Origin: Nostoc sp. FACHB-110 | GTDB lineage: Bacteria; Cyanobacteriota; Cyanobacteriia; Cyanobacteriales; Nostocaceae | NCBI RefSeq assembly: GCF_014697425.1 | Contig: NZ_JACJRU010000027.1 | Location: 44,719 to 108,718, forward strand | Direction: 5' to 3' | DNA: 64,000 bases | Shown here: positions 27,109-35,700 of the stretch, one piece after another | Layout: each line of letters opens with the position of its first letter | How positions within the stretch are numbered: the stretch's first letter is position 1 | The notes under the pieces: model-generated | What the model was told of the DNA's origin: nothing | Database searches by the model: none | Seen by the model: only the letters and a program-made list of their open reading frames with translations | Position numbers and translations under genes: made by a program

Positions 27109-27378
27109 ATTCTTCAAAAAGATTAATCAGCTTGATTGTCCTATATCAAGTTACTAGAATATTCTGTAACTATGCCTGTTGGGTAAAACTATCTCTTAAT
27201 ATAAAAAGGCTAATGCAAAATATAGTGGAGAATTTTTACCTCTTGGTTTGAAACTACACCACGGTAGCACTAGTTATCTTGGCTGTCTTCAGAAAATACT
27301 TGGTGTTTGAAGATACGAGATTAGATTGTCTGAGCAAAAAAAGACAACTGTGATTTGAATGCTGTAGAGAGCTAGTTG

Positions 27379-28023
27379 CTAAATTCCAGCTTGATTTTGT
27401 ATAACTGCTTGCCAAATTGACAAATCCTCGGGTCGGTCAACGTCTGCCAAAACAGGCAAGTAAGCATGTGATATATTAAGTTTTTCTGCAATAGCCACAG
27501 TTTGTTGTAATACCTGAGAAGTTCCCCAATTGATGTTAGTGAATAATTCTGGGAGCAGACGGCGTAATCCAATTAAGTAGTAGCCACCATCAACTGCGGG
27601 GCCAAGCACTAAATCAACCGTTTGCAACTGCTGAAAAGCTGTAGTCAAAATTTCAGGTGTGATTCCAGGGCAATCAGTACCAATAATCATCGCTTGTTCT
27701 GCATTGTTTTGGAAAGCATCAGCAAGCGATCGCGCCATTCTCGCCCCTAAATCTCCTTCGCCTTGAGTTTGGTAAACTAAATCTGACCCCAGCCAGTCTT
27801 GCATTAACTGAAAACTCCCACCAGCAAACCGTACTTCTATAGATAAGCTAGTAGCTTTTTGTACTGCTTTAACTTGTAACATAGTATGTTCAGTCATCTG
27901 CTGTTGCAGATTAGCCGCACCCATACTACCTAAAGCTGGTATCAGCCGAGTTTTCGTTTTACCTGGTTCTGGATAGCGAGTAAAAATAATTAAGTGCTGT
28001 TGAAAAATTTGAATATTTTTCAG
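27379..28023 (-). CDS. TIGR04282-family (DUF2064) transferase with disrupted or non-standard start
   Basis: The family is nucleotidyl/glycosyl transferase-like (GT-A fold, with PEPGKTKTR, GTDCPGI and DGGYYLIGL motifs). GEGDLGARMARSLADAF and DVDRPEDLSIW are also seen. The first canonical start, ATG 27924, would cut off the nucleotide-binding N-terminus. The frame is open for 35 more codons and encodes LIIFTRYPEPGKTKTRLIPA, which is clearly conserved. No ATG, GTG or TTG lies in frame before a stop at about 28039, so I give CTG 28023 as a provisional start. An ATG at 28031 is in another frame and reaches a stop after three codons. One extra A after it would join it to the gene. The gene either uses a rare start or carries a 1-base deletion. 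Confidence 0.75.
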   Translation of the reverse strand: MKNIQIFQQHLIIFTRYPEPGKTKTRLIPALGSMGAANLQQQMTEHTMLQVKAVQKATSLSIEVRFAGGSFQLMQDWLGSDLVYQTQGEGDLGARMARSLADAFQNNAEQAMIIGTDCPGITPEILTTAFQQLQTVDLVLGPAVDGGYYLIGLRRLLPELFTNINWGTSQVLQQTVAIAEKLNISHAYLPVLADVDRPEDLSIWQAVIQNQAGI

Positions 28024-28054
28024 AATTTCATACCTAAATTACTAAAAATATATT

Positions 28055-28230
28055 AGAGGATGTTTTAAAAGTTTTGGGCGAATATAATTCGCTACTACAC
28101 AAACAAAGTCCGCCTGCGCGGACTAATGAAAAATCAAGAGTTTTGAACCCACGAAGGTGGGTTTTGTCTGTGTAGCCGCGATTTCTAATCGCCAAGGAAA
28201 GTAATAAATTAGACTTTTAAAACAACCTCT
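28055..28230. repeat. Nested-palindrome cloverleaf element, copy B
   Basis: Outer arms AGAGGATGTTTTAAAAG (28055-28071) and CTTTTAAAACAACCTCT (28214-28230) are 17-base inverted repeats with one mismatch. Inside are hairpin 1 (28078-28092), a long stem 28093-28104 / 28166-28177 enclosing hairpins 2 (28107-28124) and 3 (28146-28163), and hairpin 4 (28178-28192). The core matches copy A at 17483-17596. In hairpin 3 a G-C pair of copy A is A-T here, and in hairpin 4 a C-G pair is T-A, so pairing is kept. The right arm touches the stop codon of the pseudopilin gene. Confidence 0.85.
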
Positions 28231-28892
28231 TAATAGCAATACTTACCATTTGTGTTAGCTTTGGAATTTTCTTTGCCCATTCTCATTGCACCCAACATTG
28301 TAGAAACATAAACACAACGCTTAACTTTACCACTCTTGGGACTAGAGAAAGTGATTTGTCCGAGTGTTCTCAGAGATGTCTTGGTACAATCATCTTGAAC
28401 TTTGTACACTGGGCATCCTTGATAGTTAAATAGAATTCGCCATTCTTGCTGTGAAGATTGTTTGGGAAAAGTAGTTTCGTTTTTACCCTTATTATTTAGT
28501 TCTTGGTCAATTTGAATATTGGAATGCAAGTTGCGCCATAGTTGATCATTATTTTTGACACCATCAGGGATAAATTGATTAGCGTCTGCTGCATGGACTG
28601 TCCATTGTACAACACCGTTTTTTTCACGCAAGCTAACTTGGCTGGTTATTTTTTCTTTAACAGCTTGACTTTGGGCTTGACGCATAGCCCAATAAATTTT
28701 TGCTTGAGCGTCGTTGAGGTGGCGAGTTACTACAAAAGTTTGCCAATGAGGTAATGCTAGTCCAGCCAATATACCAACTGCAACAACTACTACTAAAATC
28801 TCGATTAAAGTAAAGCCGCTACTAGAGCTATGCTTACAAAAGTTTCTTGTATTGCTGCTAAAAAGCAAAAAACGTACTAAATATTTGTTCAA
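28230..28892 (-). CDS. Type IV pilin-like/GspH-type pseudopilin of the hps region
   Basis: 220 residues from a TTG start at 28892, chosen because AGGGG lies just upstream and no ATG precedes the conserved N-terminus. A 26-residue basic leader ends in Gly26, cut before Phe27 by prepilin peptidase, with Glu31 at position 5: GFTLIEILVVVVAVGILAGLALPHW. The C-terminal domain has four cysteines (GCPVY, DDCTKTS, KRCVY and the terminal KYCY). The length and the beta-rich C-terminal part resemble minor pseudopilins (GspH/FimT) and the HpsD-like protein at 30204-30926 (both end with a CVxxxTxLGxM/IT-like segment). It would join a pseudopilus used for polysaccharide export. It is separated from hpsE by the repeat at 28974-29100. 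Confidence 0.88.
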   Translation of the reverse strand: MNKYLVRFLLFSSNTRNFCKHSSSSGFTLIEILVVVVAVGILAGLALPHWQTFVVTRHLNDAQAKIYWAMRQAQSQAVKEKITSQVSLREKNGVVQWTVHAADANQFIPDGVKNNDQLWRNLHSNIQIDQELNNKGKNETTFPKQSSQQEWRILFNYQGCPVYKVQDDCTKTSLRTLGQITFSSPKSGKVKRCVYVSTMLGAMRMGKENSKANTNGKYCY

Positions 28893-28973
28893 GCAGTATG
28901 CCCCTAAGAATTAAGTAATAAATATAAAAACTAAAATGTACAAAATAGGCTCTATTTATTTAATATTCCGTTA

Positions 28974-29100
28974 TATAGCAGTCCTAAATCATTTGTAAAA
29001 TTTTTATATCTTTTTCTTCTTTCTTACCTTTGCATCCTTGGCGTTCTTGGCGGTTCGTTTCCATATCTATGTTTTACACGACTCATTTAGGATTGCTATA
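28974..29100. repeat. 127-bp element with inverted ends (MITE-like)
   Basis: The ends TATAGCAGTCCTAAAT and ATTTAGGATTGCTATA are inverted repeats of 16 bases with one mismatch, and the similarity runs on into a second GTAAAA block. The interior has CCTTGGCGTTCTTGGCGGTT, part of which recurs at about 55430-55450. There is no coding capacity. It sits between hpsE and the downstream pseudopilin, inside the hps transcription unit. Confidence 0.75.
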
Positions 29101-29143
29101 ATAAAGTCTTTAGTTATAAAAAACTAAGTTAATAAAATGAAAT

Positions 29144-30097
29144 TTATTTTTTTAAATACCCTTTTTTCCAAAGATAAAACGGACTAATTAAACTACTGAC
29201 AAATAATTGCATTTCACAAGCAGCGACTAAATCTGTTTTTATCTTCCATTGATACTTAAGTAAGTGTAACAATATTTTTCTGGTATCATTGAGCATATAA
29301 GCTAATAAAACAAAAGGTTTAATCCAAGGTTTTATAGTAATCATTCTAGTGACATAACGGCTCAGTCCAATACCTCTAAAAAACGGAATCAAATATTCTT
29401 TTTTTAATCTTGACGCAGGAATTTTATGAAAGAGTTCCATTTGGGGATTATACCAAATTTCCCAACCTGATTTTTGAATATAGGATAACATTTCTAAGTC
29501 TTCACTGGTAAGCATATTGCCAGCAACTCTACCAGTTAAAATTGAATTATTGGGAACACTATCTAGCCAAGCTTGGCGACGCACAACTAAACCAGCCGAA
29601 GGAGGAAGCAATTTTTTAGCTGGTTCATATTTTAAAGGTAGATTGCCGCGTTCTGTAATCGCTAAAAATGCAGCAATACGTTGAAAATTTTCTGGAGGTT
29701 CTATTTCCCAATCAGGATGTATCTGGCTACCGTAAGCACCTGCTTGCGGATGTTCTTTCGCAAAATTATAAGCAGATACTACCCAGTCTAATTTAGGATA
29801 GTTATCATCATCTAGAAAACCAATTAGTTCACTTTTAGCTTCTTGAATAGCACGTTTTCTAGCGTATGCAGCTCCCTGCTGTGGTTCAAAACAATATTTT
29901 AAAGGATAGGAATGTGGCCAATTTTGTTGATAAGCTTGAACAATTTTTGCTGTTTGATCATTACTGTTGTTATCTACAATAATAATTTCCCATATTAAAT
30001 TTTGTGTATTAACTTGCTTACCTAATAATTCCAGCAGTTCCGGCAAACGCTTTTCCCCATTATAAGTAGGAATAGCCACAGTGAAGTCAATACACAT
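29144..30097 (-). CDS. hpsE: Hormogonium polysaccharide glycosyltransferase HpsE
   Basis: 317 residues from ATG 30097 (an in-frame start two codons earlier is possible). A GT-A family 2 enzyme: DFTVAIPTYNGEKRLPELLE, WEIIIVDNNSNDQT and the metal site ELIGFLDDDNYP. GAYGSQIHPDWEIEPP, PPSAGLVVRRQAW and SEDLEMLSYIQKSGWEIWYNP complete the fold. The C-terminus is long, basic and hydrophobic (IKPFVLLAYMLNDTRKILLHLL), as in HpsE proteins of the hormogonium polysaccharide locus in Nostoc punctiforme. It follows hpsD by 106 bases. It has a close relative at 43211-44176. Donor sugar and linkage are unknown. Confidence 0.85.
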   Translation of the reverse strand: MCIDFTVAIPTYNGEKRLPELLELLGKQVNTQNLIWEIIIVDNNSNDQTAKIVQAYQQNWPHSYPLKYCFEPQQGAAYARKRAIQEAKSELIGFLDDDNYPKLDWVVSAYNFAKEHPQAGAYGSQIHPDWEIEPPENFQRIAAFLAITERGNLPLKYEPAKKLLPPSAGLVVRRQAWLDSVPNNSILTGRVAGNMLTSEDLEMLSYIQKSGWEIWYNPQMELFHKIPASRLKKEYLIPFFRGIGLSRYVTRMITIKPWIKPFVLLAYMLNDTRKILLHLLKYQWKIKTDLVAACEMQLFVSSLISPFYLWKKGYLKK

Positions 30098-30203
30098 GAG
30101 CATCTATAGCCAAAAATTATTCAGATAGTCTATTTTTAATTGTATTGGTATTTGGAGCAACTAATTCACTCAAATGTATTAACAAAAGCTGGAAAATACA
30201 TTT

Positions 30204-30926
30204 TTAGCTGCAATTGCTATCTTTATCAGTGGTTATGGAACCCAAAAGGGTTTTTATAATAACGCATCTCTTGGCATTACTAGCTTGAGTAGGATTACCT
30301 GATTTAGCCACAGCAACAGCAATAATTAAACCTTTATACTTTTGAGTAGTACTATCATAACCAAGTTTGTTTTGTTGCACTGATGTTAAGCCATCAGTCT
30401 TTGTCTTGACTGAAATATCTAAAGCACCACTATAGTCGAAGGTAATTGTTTGTGCAGTTGTTGAACCATAGGTTACGGATGTAGCACTAGTAGTCTGATT
30501 ATTACCAGTTAAATTCGTACCAATTACAATTTGACCTGGTGCGATTTCTAAATTTTGACTTTTCACCTTCCAAGTGTCGTCTGTAGGATTTGAATCTTTA
30601 GGATAAACAACAATTTGTGGAAGATTATTGTTATTTCTAAAACTTACACTATAACTGATTTTATTACGTTTTGCTTCTCTTTGAGCCTCTTGGATAGCAG
30701 CTAGGACAATATCGCTAGTTTTACTAGCTCTTTGTCTATTGACAAAAGCTATCCAATTAGGTGCTGCGCTGGCTGCTAAAATACCAATCATTAAAACTAC
30801 TACTACAATCTCAACTAAAGAAAATCCCTCATATTGTTGCTCAACTTGAGAATTATTCTTAGATTTTATTAACAACAAAGACATTAAAACTTTAGGTGAT
30901 ATTTTATTTGAAAAAGTATCATACAT
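30204..30926 (-). CDS. hpsD: Hps pseudopilin, GspH/FimT type (HpsD-like)
   Basis: 240 residues. A 34-residue leader ends at Gly34, then FSLVEIVVVVLMIGILAASAAP (Glu39 at position 5 of the mature form) forms the pilin helix. The soluble domain has RQRASKTSDIVLAAIQEAQREAKRNKISYSVSF, typical of GspH/FimT minor pseudopilins, and ends in the CVIIKTLLGSITTDKDSNCS segment. The symbol is given from gene order (hpsA-B-C then this gene, then hpsE), as in the N. punctiforme locus where hpsB, C and D encode pseudopilins. It probably assembles with HpsB and HpsC into a pseudopilus for polysaccharide secretion. Confidence 0.82.
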   Translation of the reverse strand: MYDTFSNKISPKVLMSLLLIKSKNNSQVEQQYEGFSLVEIVVVVLMIGILAASAAPNWIAFVNRQRASKTSDIVLAAIQEAQREAKRNKISYSVSFRNNNNLPQIVVYPKDSNPTDDTWKVKSQNLEIAPGQIVIGTNLTGNNQTTSATSVTYGSTTAQTITFDYSGALDISVKTKTDGLTSVQQNKLGYDSTTQKYKGLIIAVAVAKSGNPTQASNAKRCVIIKTLLGSITTDKDSNCS

Positions 30927-30999
30927 ATCCTATATACCTTTAATTTAATTTGTTATTTCTGTAACTTAAAACTTATTAAATTGGTAAATATTTGATTAT

Positions 31000-31959
31000 T
31001 TACTGAGTAAACAAAAATCCAATTCCTTGTACTCTGATTGTCGATTCAGGAAAATATATTTTCGTGCTTGTAATATCTTTATTAAAATCTATATTGCTGT
31101 TTTGTATTCTGGCTAAAGCATTACCGCGCAGATAAACTTCTACTACAGTTTTAGCAGAATCTACACAAACATAAAATCCACGGGTTTTAACATTGTCCGT
31201 AGCTACAGCATCTCCTGAACCTGTAAATTTTGGGACTATTTGGCCCATAGAACAAGTGGGTGCTGGATTAGTTGTAGTGTCTGTTGTAGTAGCATCGATA
31301 TAATCTACAAGTGGCAAAATATCTTGTGTATATGTCTCACTACTATTCTTGACCCATTTATTCATTTTGGTTTTTAAGTCGCCTTCATCTTGCAGGCTAA
31401 ATAATTTAAATCCTGGATCTCTAGTGTTGTCGATTTCAGTTACAGTACTACCATAACCGTTACTAATTTGAAATCTTCCAATTCTAGCCGCTTTAGACCA
31501 TGTAGTATCATCATCTTTAATCACATAATAAGCAACTAAAGAATAAACGAAAGTATCATCATTACCAACTACAGTAGATCCACTTTTAACAGGCAATCCA
31601 CCTGAGATATACTGTCGTTTCCAAAATACTAAAACAGGGAAAAACTGTGCTTTATTATCTGCTTTTGGTAATTGGCTTCTAATAGCAGCAATCCCATCAG
31701 CATCATAGATATATACTGCTTGCTGCAAATCTCTAGCAATATAATCTAATGCTGCTTTAATTTCTTGTTCTGTATTTACCTTAGCTTGTTCTTTACGATC
31801 ATTGTCCATAACGCTGATCATGAATCCCATTAAAGGCGTAACCACAAGAAAAGCTAACAGCAGTGCTACTAATAGTTCAACTAAAGTAAAGCCTCTTGTC
31901 TGTTGCTTGAATTTAGAAATTTTTAAATGATGAATTAAAAGCCATTTATGAAGTTTCAT
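31000..31959 (-). CDS. hpsC: Hormogonium polysaccharide secretion pseudopilin HpsC
   Basis: 319 residues. Leader peptide to Gly23, then FTLVELLVALLLAFLVVTPLMGFMISVM (Glu28 at mature position 5), a GspJ-like pseudopilin N-terminus. The large C-terminal domain includes EQEIKAALDYIARDLQQAVYIYD, conserved in GspJ and HpsC proteins, and PVLVFWKRQY. The domain is longer than classical GspJ. It starts at ATG 31959 after AGGAG and lies 40 bases downstream of hpsB in the hps operon. It is part of the inner-membrane pseudopilus presumed to drive export of hormogonium polysaccharide. Confidence 0.87.
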   Translation of the reverse strand: MKLHKWLLIHHLKISKFKQQTRGFTLVELLVALLLAFLVVTPLMGFMISVMDNDRKEQAKVNTEQEIKAALDYIARDLQQAVYIYDADGIAAIRSQLPKADNKAQFFPVLVFWKRQYISGGLPVKSGSTVVGNDDTFVYSLVAYYVIKDDDTTWSKAARIGRFQISNGYGSTVTEIDNTRDPGFKLFSLQDEGDLKTKMNKWVKNSSETYTQDILPLVDYIDATTTDTTTNPAPTCSMGQIVPKFTGSGDAVATDNVKTRGFYVCVDSAKTVVEVYLRGNALARIQNSNIDFNKDITSTKIYFPESTIRVQGIGFLFTQ

Positions 31960-31999
31960 AATGCTACATTTTCTCCTAGAAGTTGCAGATATTTAGCTA

Positions 32000-32695
32000 C
32001 TAGCTACAAGTTGAATTTGCATTGCTAGCATTTTTGAGTCTGTTACACAAATCGCTGAATGTTGTCCCTCTAGTGATTTCTGTAGTGATTTCTATTAATG
32101 GAGTTTTCCGATCGCCTAATCCGCCGGTAAAGGTTGTTTGTTTATTGGGTGCTTTTTTCAAATTCCCACCAGCACTAGCAAAACCATCTGATCTATAAAC
32201 ACGGATACCTAACTGATAGCCCTTCGTAGAATCAGTAATATTGGTAGGAGTTCCACCAGTACTCACTGTGCCTTTGTTGTAGCGAATTGCTTGAATGACA
32301 AAGTTTTTGGTATTATCAGTGGTACAGTTATTGCCATCAACAGAGACACAGTACAAATTAGTTGCTGGTGCAGAACAGTAACTATTTGCTGTGCAGGTCA
32401 AACTGCCCACACTGGGAGGATCATAACTGGATATAGCAAAATCGCTCGTACTGTTGGTAATAGGAGAATCAGGTGCAGTAATTATTCCAGTACGAACACC
32501 ATCAATGTAGCTTTTAGCTGCATCAGTAGCACTTTCAATCCGCTTTGCTTGTACTCGTGTTGCTACTGACATAACCAACACAGGAGCGATCGCGGCTAAC
32601 AAAATAGCAACCACTAAAAGTGCTACTAATGATTCGACAATAGTGAATCCTGATTCTGTAGATAAAGTTGCTTGTTGCTGTTTGTTATCAAACAT
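32000..32695 (-). CDS. hpsB: Hormogonium polysaccharide secretion pseudopilin HpsB
   Basis: 231 residues. A short leader ends at Gly16, followed by FTIVESLVALLVVAILLAAIAPVLVMS (Glu21 at mature position 5). The rest is rich in Thr, Ser and Asn, with six cysteines in the middle and at the end (LTCTANSYCS, LYCVSVDGNNCT, SDLCNRLKN, NSTCS), suggesting disulfide-stabilised surface loops. It is 25 bases downstream of hpsA and 40 bases upstream of hpsC, clearly in one operon. It is a pseudopilin of the hormogonium polysaccharide export machinery. Confidence 0.87.
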   Translation of the reverse strand: MFDNKQQQATLSTESGFTIVESLVALLVVAILLAAIAPVLVMSVATRVQAKRIESATDAAKSYIDGVRTGIITAPDSPITNSTSDFAISSYDPPSVGSLTCTANSYCSAPATNLYCVSVDGNNCTTDNTKNFVIQAIRYNKGTVSTGGTPTNITDSTKGYQLGIRVYRSDGFASAGGNLKKAPNKQTTFTGGLGDRKTPLIEITTEITRGTTFSDLCNRLKNASNANSTCS

Positions 32696-32720
32696 AATTT
32701 AGCTATTTAGATAAATAGTA

Positions 32721-35700
32721 TTAAGGGCAACTAGGACGCTGATCTGAACTCACAGCGTATTTGTAGTTAATTGCTGGAGTACCAGTAGCGGCAACAGCAG
32801 CGACATTATATTTACTATCAGCATTTTCGTAGCCACCAGTACTATCAACTTGAGCAGCACATAACAAACTTTTCACCCAATTATCATCTCTTGGCACTTC
32901 TCGGTAAAACTCATTAGGAGCGCTAACTGCTGGTGCTGTAAACCTTTGAGAAAACAAATCAGGTAATTGAGTCAACAATGCAACATCAAAACCCCAAACA
33001 CGGTTAGGTGGCAGATAAAAGGGTGTACGTCCTACAGACGCGCCAGTGGCTTGGGTGTTAGTGACTCGATAACCTTGTGGGTATCCAAAAATTGTTCCTG
33101 ATGTTGAATAACCTGAATTGATACTGTCTGTGTAATTGAGAATAAACACCTGCCAAGGTGCTGTAGCAAAGGAACTACGTTTAAATTGAATGAAAGAGCC
33201 ACTAGCTTTTAAATCTATACTTTGCCAATTTTCTAAGAAACGCACAAAGTTTTCTAAACCACCACCTAATTCACCACTATCTCCAGTATTAGGTGGACGG
33301 CTTGCAGTATCACCTTGAGCAAATACAAGATTTGCTTCTGTAGCGGTAGCAATTTGAAACCAACCACTTATATTCTTGGTTTTATCACCATCGTCACTAG
33401 GTGCTGCTGTGTCACTTGGGGAAATATTGGGATATTGTATTTGTAATACTGGTACTAATAGAGGCTGTTCTGAAGCTATATTTCCTGTGAGACTGCTAAG
33501 GTTAAAAATTGATAGTGGATACTTAGGATCATAGTTAACTGTGCCTGAATTGTTGGTTCTAAACCAAAGGGTATTGTTTTGTGTCGTAGGCTTGTTGGTT
33601 GAGGAATTAAAGTTAGGATAGCTAACACTATTAATTGTGAGAGTATTACTAAAAGGCAGATATTTCACTGCACCACTGAAAATGCCTAGAGGAACTGGAG
33701 TTTTATCAGAGTCTAATACTAAGGCATTCGTTACTGGTGATGCATTTAAGGCAGTGCCAGCCTTAGTTACTGTTGTTATTGCGTTGCCATACCTTAAAAA
33801 TGCTACTCGTCTTGGATAACTTGAAGTTGCTGAATTACTTGAATCTGTCGCTGCGGCTATTGTTGTAGTACCTGCCCAGAGTCTACTTTTATTGAAAGTT
33901 ACACTAGCGTCAGCTATGGCTTTAAGTAACTGATTGGACTTAATTCGGTTTTCGGTATAACTTGTACCATTGTATGTAGTCGTATCTGCAAAACTTCCGT
34001 TTCCATTTAGGTCATATCCAACTACCCAATCATCAGGCTTGCAAGCTGTAACTATTTGTTTAGGGCAAATTTCCATAACATACTCAGCAAATGTTGTCCG
34101 ACGCTGAATTGGAGTTACGAAGTTGTTGAAGTAAGAACTACCTGTACCAGTTCTAGAAGTAGAGTAATTACTATCTGTAAAGCTACGGCTGGTGACGAAG
34201 TTGTTATCCCAGAAACCGTTTAACCTTGCTGCTACAGTTGCAGTGATGTTGCTTTCATTAATATTTACGGCAGTGTCAGTCATATTACCGTTACTATTAA
34301 TGTCAGCTTTCAGGACTGTTTCATCTAGCTGGCTAACAGATGTATCAGTCATATTACCGTTGCCATTAACATCGAATTTGATATCTGTTTCATCCAGTGT
34401 GACTGCTGTTGCTGCATTAATAGAGCCATCGCCATTGAAGTCATAACCTACAGGATAATTACCATAATTATCATTTAGGTCATAGTTACCATCGTTGCGG
34501 TAGCCTATTTGAAAATTACCTGACAATACAGTAATAGCATCAGCAAGCACTGTTGCCGGCCGCCATGTTTCACCTGTAGTACAACTAGAAAACTGATTCT
34601 TACGGCAAGCAAAGTTAGGATTCAGCCCACTAGCTGTGGTACTACCACGGGTATAAAAGTTACTCCAAGTGCTGTCTAAAGTTGCTAAAAATTCTTGCTG
34701 AGTATGTTGATTAAAAGTACCCCTAATATACACTGGCAGGTTAGTAGCTAAGATTAGACCTTTTTCTTCCGCCTTGTAGGTCGAGTTCCGACTTAAATCA
34801 CTACCGTTAGTCAACATAATGCCGCTAGGACGGCGAGTAGGGTCAAGCTTGAAGTCTTTGGTACTTAAATCTATATCTGCACTAGTAGCAGAATTAGGGT
34901 CGCTGGCATTGCTAACATCTGGTAAAGCATCATCACGAGTCGCATAAATAATCCCGCTATTAGGAAAGAGAAACTCTCCACTACTCTTAGATTTTGTTCT
35001 TAATAAATTTAAATCCAAGACAGTTGTGCGAATTTCTAAAGGCTGACGAAACTCTATATCCAAATCATATTTTGTGGCACTAGAAGAGTAAGGTTTATCA
35101 ATTGTCTTAATCTGCCTAGCATCCAGCAAGGTTCTTTCTCTAATAGCACCATGTGGAACAGCACTATTGGTGGGTGCGCCAATACTCCCATCCAAAATTT
35201 TTAAGGCACACATAGCAGAATCAATCGCTGATTGCTGAGAAAGTGTAAGATTTCCTGTATTCGCTAAAGCATCCTTAAGTGGCTTGTTTACCCAACGCCC
35301 ATTGGGATATTTCAATTGTGCTTGGTAGTTCAAGACTGCTGTGTAATCAGTTGTTGCTAAGGAAGCAGCAGAGTAGACAATACCATTTAGAGATTTGTTC
35401 GCTGTATTTGCAGGGCTATCAGGATCAACTGCATCATCACCTGTGGACATTCCTGTTAAGCCTGCTAGAGCGTTACCTGCAAAGTCTGTAGTTCTATTTT
35501 TAGCTGTAGTGCTGTTGGTGGGATCGAAGTAAGTAGCAACACAAGCTATGGGAGTTTGATAAGTACTTGGGGTATTGGGATTATAGGATGAATCTTGATA
35601 GTGATAAACTGCCGTAGCCCGCATTTGTAAGTATGGTGTATTATCGTCAGGCAAACCTTGAGACTTGCTAGTAACACCTATGGGCATCGAGTCAGGCCAG

